Origin: Rufibacter roseolus
GTDB lineage: Bacteria > Bacteroidota > Bacteroidia > Cytophagales > Hymenobacteraceae
Length of the DNA: 64,000 nucleotides
Direction: 5' to 3'
NCBI RefSeq assembly: GCF_017916365.1
Contig: NZ_JAFMSU010000003.1
Location: forward strand, 558,001 to 622,000
The translations under genes and the position numbers were made by a program. Of this stretch, positions 53,822 to 63,464 are shown one piece after another. The notes below the pieces were generated by a model. It made no database searches. It worked only from the letters and a program-made list of their open reading frames with translations, and was not told the origin of the DNA. Each line of letters begins with the position of its first letter. The stretch's first letter is position 1.

Positions 53822-53857
53822 TTTTAAGCCTCTTTTTGCAAAACGGCCTTAAAACGG
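53822..53857. repeat. Dispersed palindromic repeat
   Basis: TTTTAAGCCTCTTTTTGC then AAAACGGCCTTAAAACGG, 15 bases beyond the obgE stop. Confidence 0.65.
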
Positions 53858-53871
53858 ATCAAGCGATTGGT

Positions 53872-54867
53872 TTACGCGTTGTTCAGCTCTTTCCAGATCA
53901 TGTCTTTCAGTTGCATGATGTTTTTGTTGGTCATGCTGGAGATAAACACGGTGGGTAGGTCTTTAGGTAATGTCTCCCGCATCTCGGCCTCCAGTTCATC
54001 GTCAATCATATCTGATTTGGTGATGGCCAGCAGGCGCTGTTTGTGCAGCAGCTCCGGGTTATAGGTCCTCAGCTCGTTCACCAGAATCTCGTATTCCTCG
54101 GCAATGTCGGGGCTTTCCACTGAGATCATGAACAGCAGGATGGAGTTCCGCTCAATGTGCTTCAGGAACCGGATGCCCAGCCCCTTCCCCTCCGAGGCGC
54201 CTTCAATAATTCCGGGGATATCGGCCATCACGAAGGATTTGTAGTCGCGGTACGCCACCACGCCCAGGTTAGGCACCAACGTGGTGAACGGGTAATTAGC
54301 GATCTTCGGCTTAGCCGCCGATACGACGGACAGCAGCGTGGATTTACCGGCGTTGGGGAAACCTACCAGACCCACATCGGCGAGAAGTTTCAGCTCCAGG
54401 ATGGTCCATTCCTCCAGGCCGGGCTCGCCGGGTTGGGCGTACAGCGGCGTCTGGTTCGTGGGCGATTTGAAGTGGGCATTGCCCAATCCTCCGCGGCCAC
54501 CGGGTGTGATGATCTCCATCTGGCCGTCCTCCGTGATCTCGGCTTTGATATCGCCGGTCTCCGCGTCCCGGGCAATAGTCCCGATGGGCACTTCCAGGAT
54601 GATGTCCTTTCCGTAAGCACCGCTGGAGTGGCTAGGACCGCCATAGCCGCCGTTCTCGGCGATCACGTGTTTCTGGTACTGCAGGTGCAGGAGCGTCCAG
54701 AGCTGAGAGTTTCCTTTCAGGATGATGTGCCCTCCCCGGCCTCCGTCACCGCCGTCTGGCCCGCCATGGGCCGTTTTCTTGTCGCGGTGCAAGTGGGCAG
54801 AACCGCCTCCGCCGTGCCCCGAGCGGCAGCATATCTTGACGTAGTCAATAAAGTTGGATGATGACAC
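53872..54867 (-). CDS. obgE: GTPase ObgE/CgtA
   Basis: 331 residues. The glycine-rich Obg fold covers about 1-158 ([33 protein letters not shown]). The G domain has G1 [11 protein letters not shown] (about 168), G3 DIPGII, G4 TKSD and G5 near SSMT. There is no C-terminal OCT domain, which is normal in Bacteroidota. It binds ribosomes and controls growth. It follows adk in the same direction. Confidence 0.97.
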   Translation of the reverse strand: MSSSNFIDYVKICCRSGHGGGGSAHLHRDKKTAHGGPDGGDGGRGGHIILKGNSQLWTLLHLQYQKHVIAENGGYGGPSHSSGAYGKDIILEVPIGTIARDAETGDIKAEITEDGQMEIITPGGRGGLGNAHFKSPTNQTPLYAQPGEPGLEEWTILELKLLADVGLVGFPNAGKSTLLSVVSAAKPKIANYPFTTLVPNLGVVAYRDYKSFVMADIPGIIEGASEGKGLGIRFLKHIERNSILLFMISVESPDIAEEYEILVNELRTYNPELLHKQRLLAITKSDMIDDELEAEMRETLPKDLPTVFISSMTNKNIMQLKDMIWKELNNA

Positions 54868-54901
54868 TGTGGTATTGGTAAAGTAAATGCTATGTTAACA
54901 A

Positions 54902-54930
54902 GGAAGCATTCCTTTGCGGGGAATGCTTCC
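54902..54930. terminator. Hairpin between adk and obgE
   Basis: GGAAGCATTCC / GGAATGCTTCC, 7-base loop, with CTTGTTAAC on the minus strand. It may only partly stop transcription into obgE. Confidence 0.65.
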
Positions 54931-55013
54931 AACGTAATGTATCAAAATGTACGTCTCTCCAGAACAGCAGGAAAGCGCAAAAACGTTCCTTTGCCTGAGC
55001 AGACGGGTATCTT

Positions 55014-55607
55014 TTACTTGTTGTTGAGGGTCAACTGGCAAGCCCCGATGATTTCGCAGCTTTTTGCGAAAATCTCATCAATTTCGCCAATGCCGTCCAC
55101 GGAGAAGAATTTGTTCTGCTGCGCGTAGTAGTTGGCCACCGGAGCGGTTTTGGTGTTGTATTCCTGCACCCGCTTCTGAATGAGGGTCTCATCCGCATCG
55201 TCTGGACGGCCGGAGGTTTGTCCGCGGAGCAGCAGGCGTTTCACCAGTTCTTCTTCAGACACCTGCAAGGCAATCATGCAGCTGATGCTTTGATCGTATT
55301 TGCTGAGCAGCACGTCCAGGGCCTCAGCCTGCGGCACGGTGCGCGGGAAACCGTCAAAGATGAACCCGGCAGCATCGCGGTTGTCCGCGATCTTGGATTC
55401 AATCATGCCAATCACCACTTCGTCGGGCACCAGCAAACCAGCGTCCATCAGGCCTTTTGCTTTCAAGCCAAGTTCTGTTCCCCCAGAAATCTCTGAGCGC
55501 AGCAAATCACCCGTTGAAAGGTGGATAAGCCCGTATTTTTCAATTAATTTCTGGCTCTGCGTGCCTTTGCCTGCCCCTGGAGGACCGAAGAGTACGATGT
55601 TCAGCAT
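55014..55607 (-). CDS. adk: Adenylate kinase
   Basis: 197 residues. P-loop GPPGAGKGTQS at the start, DGFPRT in the AMP site, and a short lid (LLLRGQTSGRPDDADET) without the zinc-binding insertion. It balances AMP, ADP and ATP in the cytosol. A -7 box lies at 55630-55637. Confidence 0.97.
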   Translation of the reverse strand: MLNIVLFGPPGAGKGTQSQKLIEKYGLIHLSTGDLLRSEISGGTELGLKAKGLMDAGLLVPDEVVIGMIESKIADNRDAAGFIFDGFPRTVPQAEALDVLLSKYDQSISCMIALQVSEEELVKRLLLRGQTSGRPDDADETLIQKRVQEYNTKTAPVANYYAQQNKFFSVDGIGEIDEIFAKSCEIIGACQLTLNNK

Positions 55608-55629
55608 GGGTATGGAAATTGTGAGGAAA

Positions 55630-55637
55630 CAAAAGTA
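55630..55637 (-). promoter_or_regulatory. -7 promoter box (TACTTTTG) before adk
   Basis: An exact TAnnTTTG match on the minus strand, 23 bases before the adk start; this spacing recurs at 93, 38055 and here. Confidence 0.55.
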
Positions 55638-55692
55638 AGAATAAAATCTTGGAAATGACAGCTATTCAGCTGACCGGTGCCGCTGGGCTTTT

Positions 55693-55732
55693 CTGTTTTA
55701 GGCCTGATTTTCAGAAAACAAGCCCTAAACAG
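55693..55732. repeat. Dispersed palindromic repeat, long-armed copy
   Basis: CTGTTTTAGGCCTGATTTTC then AGAAAACAAGCCCTAAACAG, 10 bases beyond the hpt stop; it is the only terminator candidate there. Confidence 0.75.
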
Positions 55733-55741
55733 CTTGGGCTC

Positions 55742-56281
55742 TTACATTACCTTGTAGATATCCCGCAGGTTTCGGCCCAGACCGTTGTAGTCCAGCCCGT
55801 AGCCCACCACAAAATCATTGGCGATGGACATAGCTGGGTACTTGATGTCCAGATTGTGCTGCAGACATTCAGGCTTGATGAGCAGCGTGGCCACCTCTAC
55901 CGAAGCCGGTTCCTTCGACTGCAGTTGCTTTAAAAGATTGGCGATGGTGTGCCCCGTGTCCACGATGTCTTCCACTATCACCACGTGACGGCCCTTAATT
56001 TCTTCCTTTAGCCCGATGATCTCTTTGACCTGGCCGGTGCTTTGCATGTCCTCGTAGGAAGAAAGCTTCACAAAGGAGATCTCGCACTCAATGGTCAACT
56101 CCTTCATCAGGTCAGAGGCAAACATGAACGCCCCGTTGAGCACCGATAGAAACAGCGGCTTTTTCCCGCGGTAATCATGGCTTAGCCGGGCAGCCACAAT
56201 CTCCACGCTATGAAGGATTTTCCGCTCTGGAAGGTAGATACTGAACTGCTTGTCTAGGATTTTAACCGTTGGGTGGTGCAT
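55742..56281 (-). CDS. hpt: Hypoxanthine phosphoribosyltransferase
   Basis: 179 residues. The PRPP motif is VVIVEDIVDTGHTI (about 97-110), with SVLNGAFMFASDLM earlier and VGYGLDYNGLGRNL near the end. It salvages hypoxanthine and guanine to IMP and GMP. It is followed by adk and obgE in the same direction, a purine and growth-control block. Confidence 0.95.
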   Translation of the reverse strand: MHHPTVKILDKQFSIYLPERKILHSVEIVAARLSHDYRGKKPLFLSVLNGAFMFASDLMKELTIECEISFVKLSSYEDMQSTGQVKEIIGLKEEIKGRHVVIVEDIVDTGHTIANLLKQLQSKEPASVEVATLLIKPECLQHNLDIKYPAMSIANDFVVGYGLDYNGLGRNLRDIYKVM

Positions 56282-56338
56282 CTGTCTTGAGGATAAGAAG
56301 CATCAAATTTGCGCAAAACTGCCCTAAATTAAAAACAA

Positions 56339-56366
56339 GTCGCCCTTTTCTGTTGAAAAGGGCGAC
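56339..56366. terminator. Terminator after pyrophosphatase (leftward)
   Basis: GTCGCCCTTTTC / GAAAAGGGCGAC, 4-base loop, then TTGTTTTTAA on the minus strand. Confidence 0.88.
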
Positions 56367-56405
56367 GGGGAAGCTGAGTTTACGTCAGCAAAGGTTAGCG
56401 GTTAC

Positions 56406-58640
56406 TTAACGGGCCTCTTGGGGGTATTGCGCTGTGGAGGCCAGGTTTGGTTTGCCATCTACCTGCCTAGAGCTTTCTAAGTCCGGGCGGGTCTCAGGTG
56501 CCGCAGGTGGCGTCTCGCGCACAGCAATGTGCGGGGCAATCACCAGAGACACAATGGACATAAGCTTGATAAGGATGTTCATGGACGGACCTGAGGTATC
56601 TTTGAACGGATCGCCCACGGTATCGCCGGTAACGGAAGCCTTGTGCGGGTCTGAGCCTTTGTATTCCATCACGCCGTTGATCATGACACCTTTCTCGAAG
56701 GATTTCTTCGCGTTGTCCCAGGCGCCACCAGCATTGGATTGGAAAAGGGCCATCAAAACGCCCGCCACAGTCACGCCGGCCAACACGCCCCCCAGGATCT
56801 CGGCGCTGGACACTTCCTCAAACGCCCCCTTCAGGCCAAACCCAATGACAATTGGTACAATCAACGCGATGGCTCCCGGCAGCATCATTTCCCTAATGGC
56901 CGCTTGCGTGGAGATAGCCACGCATTTATCATACTCAGGTTTGCCGGTGCCTTCCATGATACCTGGGATCTCGCGGAACTGGCGGCGCACTTCCTGCACC
57001 ATGGCCATGGCCGCCCGACCCACCGCACTAATGGCCAAAGCCGAGAAAACAAACGGAATCATGCCCCCGATAAACAACCCGGCCAGAACCGGGGCCTTGT
57101 ACAAGTCAATAGTACTGATGCCGGAGATCCCCACGAAGGCGGCAAACAAGGCCAATGAGGTCAGAGCAGCAGAAGCGATGGCAAATCCTTTACCCGTAGC
57201 GGCAGTGGTATTGCCCACCGCATCTAGTATATCGGTGCGCTGACGGACTTCCTTGGGCAATTCGCTCATCTCGGCAATACCCCCGGCATTATCAGCAATA
57301 GGCCCGAAGGCGTCAATGGCAAGCTGCATGGCGGTTGTAGCCATCATACCAGCGGCGGCAATGGCCACGCCATACAAACCGGCCACGGAATAGGAAAACA
57401 CGATACCGGCGGCCAAGACAATGATCGGCATGGCGGTACTCATCATACCCACGCTTAAACCCGCAATGATATTGGTGGCGGCCCCGGTGGAAGATTGCTG
57501 TACAATGGTGTCTACCGGTCTTTTGCCCATGGCGGTGTAATACTCCGTAATAATGGAAATAAGCGTTCCCACAATAAGGCCAATGATCACGGCATAGAAA
57601 ATGCCCATGGAGGTGAACTCATAGCCCCGCAGGTTCAAAGTATCGGGCATGAGCCAGTCAATGACAAAGTAAGAGGCAATAGCGGTTAACGCTACCGAGG
57701 ACCAGTTACCCATGTTCAGGGCCGCCTGCACGCTGCCGCCCTCCTTCACGCGCACAAACAATGTCCCGATCATGGAGAAGATAATGCCTAAGCCCGCTAT
57801 GAGCATGGGCAGAATGATGGGCGACAAGCCCCCGAAGTTGTCAATAACGGTGATTTCGCGGCCCAGCACCATAGTAGCCAGAATAGTCGCCACATATGAC
57901 CCGAACAAGTCGGCGCCCATACCGGCCACGTCTCCTACGTTATCGCCCACGTTGTCGGCGATGGTAGCGGGGTTCCGGGGGTCATCTTCGGGGATACCCG
58001 CCTCCACTTTCCCCACCAGGTCAGCTCCTACATCGGCGGCTTTGGTGTAGATCCCTCCGCCCACGCGAGCGAATAAAGCAATACTCTCGGCACCCAAAGA
58101 GAAACCAGTCAATACCTCCAGCGCCTTTTCCATCTCCTCACTGCTGGCGGAGGCGCCTACACGTTGCACAAACCAGTAATAGAAAGCGATGAAAAGTGAG
58201 CCCAAGCCCAATACGGCTAAACCTGCCACGCCCATACCCATCACCGATCCGCCGCCAAAAGAAACATCAAGGGCTTTAGGTAAACTGGTCTTGGCAGCCT
58301 GGGCCGTCCGGACGTTGGCTTTGGTGGCAATGCGCATGCCAATGAATCCGGCCAGGGCCGAGAAAATGGCCCCGATCAAAAAAGCCAGTACAATAATAGG
58401 TGATGATTTTTCCCCGGCATAGCCGAGGTAAAGAAGGAAAAGCGAAGCGATGATCGCAAAATACGTGAGCACTTTATACTCTGCCTTCAGGAACGCCATG
58501 GCACCTTCGGCAATGTAGCGGGCAATGGTGCTCATCTTTTCATCGCCGGCATCCTGTTTGGTAACCCACGCCGATTTAATGGCAGTGTACAACAAGGCAA
58601 CCAGCCCGAAGGCCGGTATTGCGTAGAGAATTGTCTGCAT
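56406..58640 (-). CDS. hppA: Membrane-bound ion-translocating pyrophosphatase
   Basis: 744 residues, about 16 membrane helices. The pyrophosphate site is [20 protein letters not shown] with [19 protein letters not shown]. The motif [10 protein letters not shown] has Ala where K+-independent enzymes have Lys, so this is the K+-dependent type. It pumps H+ or Na+ using PPi; the ion cannot be told by eye. The C-terminal 40 residues ([17 protein letters not shown]) are an unusual polar tail. Confidence 0.95.
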   Translation of the reverse strand: MQTILYAIPAFGLVALLYTAIKSAWVTKQDAGDEKMSTIARYIAEGAMAFLKAEYKVLTYFAIIASLFLLYLGYAGEKSSPIIVLAFLIGAIFSALAGFIGMRIATKANVRTAQAAKTSLPKALDVSFGGGSVMGMGVAGLAVLGLGSLFIAFYYWFVQRVGASASSEEMEKALEVLTGFSLGAESIALFARVGGGIYTKAADVGADLVGKVEAGIPEDDPRNPATIADNVGDNVGDVAGMGADLFGSYVATILATMVLGREITVIDNFGGLSPIILPMLIAGLGIIFSMIGTLFVRVKEGGSVQAALNMGNWSSVALTAIASYFVIDWLMPDTLNLRGYEFTSMGIFYAVIIGLIVGTLISIITEYYTAMGKRPVDTIVQQSSTGAATNIIAGLSVGMMSTAMPIIVLAAGIVFSYSVAGLYGVAIAAAGMMATTAMQLAIDAFGPIADNAGGIAEMSELPKEVRQRTDILDAVGNTTAATGKGFAIASAALTSLALFAAFVGISGISTIDLYKAPVLAGLFIGGMIPFVFSALAISAVGRAAMAMVQEVRRQFREIPGIMEGTGKPEYDKCVAISTQAAIREMMLPGAIALIVPIVIGFGLKGAFEEVSSAEILGGVLAGVTVAGVLMALFQSNAGGAWDNAKKSFEKGVMINGVMEYKGSDPHKASVTGDTVGDPFKDTSGPSMNILIKLMSIVSLVIAPHIAVRETPPAAPETRPDLESSRQVDGKPNLASTAQYPQEAR

Positions 58641-58747
58641 AAAGTAAGGCTTTGTTGGTTAGTTTGGATTTTGAGCATAGAAGCTCTCTGCAAGCTAACC
58701 TTTCTGCCCTAAAAAACAAATATACCTTATACTCTATGCAGGCTCTT

Positions 58748-59662
58748 TTATAGTTTCTGCATCAGGTGCTTATACAAGTCCATCATGGCGTAAATGTCAT
58801 TCTTGTGCACGATCTCATCCGGGGAATGCACATTGTCCTCGGGGGCCCCAATGAAGCACCAATCCCAGGGAATATTTCCGTAGTGCAGTTCCTTGCCGTC
58901 TGAACCGCCCGCGCTCTCCACTTCTACCTGAAACGGAATGTTACCCTCCTGCGCCAGACGGATGATCTTCTGCACGAAGCTTCTCCTGGGGATAAGGGAA
59001 TCGCGCAGGGAGATCGCGACACCCTGCCCGGCCTGCACGCCCTCAGTGACCCAGGTAATGTCAGAGATCAAGGCCTGGGTGACGCCGTAGGTCTCGTGGA
59101 TGTATTTGGCCAAATACCCCACCGATCCACCGCCGGTCTCCTCCCAGCACCCGAAAGCGATGATGCCGTTTTCCAGGGACTCGGCTACCTGCAAAGCATT
59201 CCACACGCCCAATCTATTGTCTAAGTAGCAGCACTGCACGGTTTCCTCCGTTTCCCTAAAATCAGGCTTAAAAACCAACTCGGTGCCCCGCTCTATCTCC
59301 CGCTCAAACTCGTAGCGCAGCTCCCGTTCCTCCTCGTCAACCACCAGCGTACACTCAATCTGTCCCTGGCTATCCTCCCCTACCAATTTGTAGCCAGTTT
59401 CAACGTCAGGTCCACCGATTCTGATTAACTGCTTCCCGTAGCGCACCATGAACCCGATAGAATCCATGTGTGCGAAAATGACCGTTCTGGGCTGACCGAA
59501 CACCAGCAAGAGGCAATCCTGAAAACCTTTTCCGTGGATGACCTGCGGCTGGACCTTCCATTTCGCCTGATTCTCCTGCACATAACTCAGCAGAAATTCC
59601 TTCATTTTCACTTCGTTCCCGGACGGGGCATGGATTTGGCAGAGGTCACGCAATAATTGCAT
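58748..59662 (-). CDS. M42-type metallopeptidase
   Basis: 304 residues from the ATG ending at 59662, which follows a -7 box (59678-59685); the frame opens earlier at 59740. Metal and catalytic motifs: FAHMDSIG, LDNRLGVW, CWEETGGGSVG, SDITWVTEG and the late His in EDNVHSPDEIV. Related to deblocking or glutamyl aminopeptidases of family M42; it may act as an oligomer in the cytosol. The substrate is not clear. Confidence 0.88.
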   Translation of the reverse strand: MQLLRDLCQIHAPSGNEVKMKEFLLSYVQENQAKWKVQPQVIHGKGFQDCLLLVFGQPRTVIFAHMDSIGFMVRYGKQLIRIGGPDVETGYKLVGEDSQGQIECTLVVDEEERELRYEFEREIERGTELVFKPDFRETEETVQCCYLDNRLGVWNALQVAESLENGIIAFGCWEETGGGSVGYLAKYIHETYGVTQALISDITWVTEGVQAGQGVAISLRDSLIPRRSFVQKIIRLAQEGNIPFQVEVESAGGSDGKELHYGNIPWDWCFIGAPEDNVHSPDEIVHKNDIYAMMDLYKHLMQKL

Positions 59663-59677
59663 AGTTTTTCGTTTTTT

Positions 59678-59685
59678 CAAAAGTA
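59678..59685 (-). promoter_or_regulatory. -7 promoter box (TACTTTTG) before M42 peptidase
   Basis: An exact TAnnTTTG match on the minus strand, 15 bases before the ATG. It supports the shorter start. Confidence 0.5.
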
Positions 59686-59878
59686 GCAGATTTCTTTCTA
59701 GAGATGCAGGAGAGGACTGAATTTCAGGTTTACGCAACAAAAGGATAAAAAATAGACCTGTGCTGCCATTTTAGCAACCTCGCGCTGATACATGGCCTTT
59801 GAATACCTCCCGAAAAACCTTGCTATTATTCTTTTCGCTTATAAAAAGAAGATGGAGCAAGGGCCTCGGGTATTTTTG

Positions 59879-59909
59879 ACTTATTTTTGTAAAAACGAAG
59901 CCAAAACAG
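59879..59909. repeat. Dispersed palindromic repeat (degenerate)
   Basis: ACTTATTTTTGTAAAAACG then AAGCCAAAACAG, in the 370-bp divergent gap 59663-60032. TATTTTTG at 59871 and 59882 match the -7 box and may start the TPR-like gene; no small gene is seen. Confidence 0.45.
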
Positions 59910-60032
59910 CCTCAGTATTACTACGTAAATTGAACCCTACAGAAGCCAGTGCATGTTGTGGGAGGGCTATACCACCTCTTAAATCGCACTCCGCTGATGA
60001 GCTTGTCGCGTTTTAGGAAGTTTAAAAATTTG

Positions 60033-61301
60033 ATGAAAAAGACCCTTTTTTTATTTCTTCTTCTCTTCAGCTTTATCCAAGCCAGGGCCCAGGTTATTGA
60101 CACCACGAAACAGATAGACCAGAAACTGCTGGATTCTCTCCAAGCAAGCATCATTCTGGACTCGGTGGATGTTTTACCCCAGGCCCTGAACATCAAAGGC
60201 TGGCTTTTGCTGAACGAGAGCATCATGAATGAGTTGGGAGGCGCCGTGGACAACATGTACAATTTCAAGTTTGAAACCGCTGAAAAGCAGTTCAAATCCT
60301 TGCGCCGCCGCTATCCCAAACACCCCATGCCCTATTTCCTCATCGGCCTGAGCCAATGGTGGAAAATGGTACCCTCTAACATCACTGATACGCGTTTTGA
60401 CAATTATTTCCTCGCCTACATGGACACCACCATCACCCTGGCCGAGGATCTTTACGACAAAGACAAAAACAACCTGGAGGCAGCTTTCTTTCTTTCAGCC
60501 GCCAATGGCTTTAGTGCCCGGCTGCACGCTGAGCGGAAAAACTGGCGCAAAGCAGCCATCACCAGCAATCGCGCATTAGATTACCTCCAGAAAAGCAAAA
60601 AAGCCAACGGCCTCAGTGACGAGTTCCTATTTGGCGAGGCGCTCTTCAACTACTACTCTATTTGGATACATGAAAACTACCCCCTCCTGCGTCCGGTTCT
60701 TTACTTCTTCCCCAAAGGCAATAAGAACTTAGGCTTAAAGCAACTGCAGCAGGTCGCTTTCAACGGATTCTACACTGGCACTGAGGCCAAGTACTGGTTG
60801 ATGAAGATTTACGCAAATGATGCCAGAAACGGAGCCTCAGCTATGTCGCTGGCCCAATACCTGGCAAGCACTTACCCAGACAACCCCTATTTCCAACGAT
60901 TCTACGCCCGTATGGCCTTCACCGAAGGGAACTTTACCGTGGCAGAGCAGCTTTCTACCCAGATCCTGGACAAGATCAACCGCAAAGTCTTCGGCTACGA
61001 AGCCATCAGCGGTCGCTACGCCAGCTTCTATTTGGCCTACATCAACCAGTACCGGAACAGAGATTACACCAAGGCCAAAGGATACTACCAGCAATGTATT
61101 AGCTTTGCCGAACAGATCAACGAACAGGAATCTGGTTACTACATCTCTTCCTTTGTCAACCTGGCCAGAATCAGTGACAAAGAGAAAAATGTGCGGCAGG
61201 CAAAGCAATACTATGAAGTAGTTATGAAGCTAGAAGATTCAAAATCTGACGCAGAGAAGGAAGCGAAAGCTTATTTAAGGAAGAACAGGAAAGTGAAGTA
61301 A
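60033..61301 (+). CDS. Secreted TPR-like protein
   Basis: 422 residues from the ATG at 60033 (MKKTLFLFLLLFSFIQARAQ, a signal peptide); the frame opens earlier at 59949. The rest is helical repeats of TPR type, for example FKFETAEKQFKSLRRRYPKH, EAAFFLSAANGFSARLHA, FYARMAFTEGNFTVAEQL and QAKQYYEVVMKLEDS. Probably periplasmic, possibly scaffolding. It is the last gene of normal composition before AT-rich DNA. Confidence 0.85.
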   Translation: MKKTLFLFLLLFSFIQARAQVIDTTKQIDQKLLDSLQASIILDSVDVLPQALNIKGWLLLNESIMNELGGAVDNMYNFKFETAEKQFKSLRRRYPKHPMPYFLIGLSQWWKMVPSNITDTRFDNYFLAYMDTTITLAEDLYDKDKNNLEAAFFLSAANGFSARLHAERKNWRKAAITSNRALDYLQKSKKANGLSDEFLFGEALFNYYSIWIHENYPLLRPVLYFFPKGNKNLGLKQLQQVAFNGFYTGTEAKYWLMKIYANDARNGASAMSLAQYLASTYPDNPYFQRFYARMAFTEGNFTVAEQLSTQILDKINRKVFGYEAISGRYASFYLAYINQYRNRDYTKAKGYYQQCISFAEQINEQESGYYISSFVNLARISDKEKNVRQAKQYYEVVMKLEDSKSDAEKEAKAYLRKNRKVK

Positions 61302-61317
61302 GACTCAAAAAAACAGA

Positions 61318-62670
61318 ATGGAATTAAAAGACTTATTTCTCGCTCCTATTTATTTGTTGTTAATTTATACCATTGCATATTGGTTAAAAACAAGAATAAG
61401 GAACAAAACGCTAAAAAGATATTTTATCTCAGCCTTAAGTGTAAAGTTGATAGGCGCTATAAGTTTAGGATTGATTTACCAATTCTACTATGGTGCAGGG
61501 AAACCAACAGGAGACACTTTCAACTATTTCAACCATATTAAAATAGTACATTCTGCGTTCTCAGAATCCCCATCTTTAGGTTTAAAGTTACTATTTTCTT
61601 CAGGAGAATATGATGCAGCTACCATCAACTACACATCAAGAATGCGGTGGTACACTTCCTCCACTGAATTTTTTGTTGTAAAATTTGGCTCTATCATTAG
61701 CTTGTTGGCTTTTAATACTTATTCAGTAATTGCCCTATTCTATGCTCTAATAAGCTTCTCAGGAATATGGGCTATGTACTCAACATTTTATAAACTATAT
61801 CCTTCCTTACATAAAAACTTAGCTTTCGCTATATTTTTCTTGCCGTCGGTATTTTTTTGGGGTTCTGGTTTGATGAAAGACTCTATTACTTTAGGGGCAC
61901 TAGGATGGTTATTTTATGGTTTTTACCAAGGCTTCATTGAGAAGAAAAGATTTCTTTTATCTTTATTAGCTATAATAATATCCTTCTATGTGATCTTCAT
62001 GGTAAAGGTATATATAATATTATCCTTCCTTCCACCTGCCCTCTTTTGGGTTTTTAATGAGAATAGCTCAAGAATAAAAAACAACTTTTTAAGATCTATT
62101 GCTAAACCATTCTTTCTTATAACAGGAGCAATTATTGCTGTAATAGGGGCATTGAATATTACAGAGGGAGATGAAAGATATGATGTAGACAAGATTGGTG
62201 AAAGAACGAAAATCAATAGTGATTACTTAACAAAATATCAGGAGAATAACTCAGCGTACAATATTGGAGAGTTTGATGGTTCAATTGTAAGTATGATGGC
62301 AGTAGCTCCACAAGCAATAAACGTTGCCCTTTATCGCCCGTATCTATGGGAAGTGCGAAACCCTGTAATGCTTTTATCGGCGATTGAATCTTTTATATTT
62401 ATAATCCTAACATTAAAACTATTTTTCAAAGCTGGTTTCTTTAAAACCATAAAAAGAATAGTTTCACTACCTGTTGTAAACTTTTCAATTCTATTTACTA
62501 TAATTCTAGCCTTTGCGGTGGGAACAAATAGCGGAAACTTTGGGACTCTAGTACGATATAAAATTCCATTCATGCCTTTCTATCTCTCAGCTCTGTTTAT
62601 CGTGCAAGCAAGTTACAAGAAAACACAAAGCTCTTTAAACACGCTGAAGAGAAAGCATTCTCACTCATAA
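61318..62670 (+). CDS. Polytopic membrane protein (O-antigen polymerase-like)
   Basis: 450 residues with about ten membrane helices. Features such as GDTFNYFNHIKIVHSA, FFLPSVFFWGSGLMKDSI and TNSGNFGTLVRYKIPFMPFY fit Bacteroidota Wzy/EpsG-like sugar-polymer proteins. The gene is very AT-rich compared with everything to its left, which suggests acquired DNA. It starts 16 bases after the TPR-like gene. The activity is inferred from layout only. Confidence 0.68.
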   Translation: MELKDLFLAPIYLLLIYTIAYWLKTRIRNKTLKRYFISALSVKLIGAISLGLIYQFYYGAGKPTGDTFNYFNHIKIVHSAFSESPSLGLKLLFSSGEYDAATINYTSRMRWYTSSTEFFVVKFGSIISLLAFNTYSVIALFYALISFSGIWAMYSTFYKLYPSLHKNLAFAIFFLPSVFFWGSGLMKDSITLGALGWLFYGFYQGFIEKKRFLLSLLAIIISFYVIFMVKVYIILSFLPPALFWVFNENSSRIKNNFLRSIAKPFFLITGAIIAVIGALNITEGDERYDVDKIGERTKINSDYLTKYQENNSAYNIGEFDGSIVSMMAVAPQAINVALYRPYLWEVRNPVMLLSAIESFIFIILTLKLFFKAGFFKTIKRIVSLPVVNFSILFTIILAFAVGTNSGNFGTLVRYKIPFMPFYLSALFIVQASYKKTQSSLNTLKRKHSHS

Positions 62671-62678
62671 CAATTATT

Positions 62679-63464
62679 TCACGCATCTACTGTTAAAGCA
62701 TTTCTTTTAGTACTCCTGTCTTTTATATAAAAAGCAATCCAGAAAAGTAGATAGTAGAAGTTAATAAAAACTGGCATGAAAGATTCTACTATTATGGCAA
62801 TAAGAACACTTACACCTCCTAATAACAAGTAATAGTATACCTTAAAGGAGGCATTCTTACGAGAAGGCACATTTAAAAGCCCTTTACTGTCCATGTAAGT
62901 CAGAGTCCGATAAAACACATAACAAATTAAAACAGAAGGTATAATCAGGAGCAATTGTTCTTTTGATAAGAAAATAAAAATTGGGGCCAGAAAACGAGTG
63001 AAAGCTAGATTGACAAAGGTAAACGTTTTTAATTCTTTCTGCTTAATTACATTATGAAGATAGAAAAACAAAACAATTGCTGTGTAAAAAGTCCACCACT
63101 TAGCACTATCCAACACATCTAGATAGATAGTAATGCCTAAAAAAATAGCAATCCGAAACAAAACCCAAATCAGCAATTGAAAATTACTCGGATTAAAATT
63201 TTTAACTCTTAATCTGGGATTTAATTCATTCCTAACACTATATACATCATTCCCTAAATACCCAATTTCATAAATAGAAATAAAGGCAATATAGGCAAGC
63301 AGGAAATTTACAACACTTGATCCTATCTCATTACCAGAAAAATAGAATAACAAAACAAACGCTAAAACCCACTCATAATATAAATGGAATACAATATCAG
63401 TGAGAGTTTGTAAACGACTACGGAAAAAGTAAGTAAAAGGAAATAAAAATTTAAGAACACCCAT
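62679..63464 (-). CDS. UbiA-like prenyltransferase family protein
   Basis: 261 residues, about seven or eight membrane helices. The Asp-rich motif is altered: GNDVYSVRNELNPRLR (Asn72, Asp73, Glu80, Asn82-Pro83-Arg84) in place of NDxxDxxxD. The pattern N-x-x-N-P-R-x-R resembles decaprenyl-phosphate phosphoribosyltransferase relatives. Its ATG overlaps the stop of the HAD gene by one base (TAATG). It could transfer a phosphosugar to a lipid for the surface polymer. AT-rich like its neighbours. Confidence 0.7.
   Translation of the reverse strand: MGVLKFLFPFTYFFRSRLQTLTDIVFHLYYEWVLAFVLLFYFSGNEIGSSVVNFLLAYIAFISIYEIGYLGNDVYSVRNELNPRLRVKNFNPSNFQLLIWVLFRIAIFLGITIYLDVLDSAKWWTFYTAIVLFFYLHNVIKQKELKTFTFVNLAFTRFLAPIFIFLSKEQLLLIIPSVLICYVFYRTLTYMDSKGLLNVPSRKNASFKVYYYLLLGGVSVLIAIIVESFMPVFINFYYLLFWIAFYIKDRSTKRNALTVDA

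Noticed and set aside
59251..59277. Copy of the dispersed repeat inside the M42 gene
   Set aside because: Only one arm matches well and the codons fall in a conserved part of the protein.
59792..60016. Small plus-strand frame upstream of the TPR-like gene
   Set aside because: Runs through promoter-like DNA and a degenerate repeat; no protein feature.
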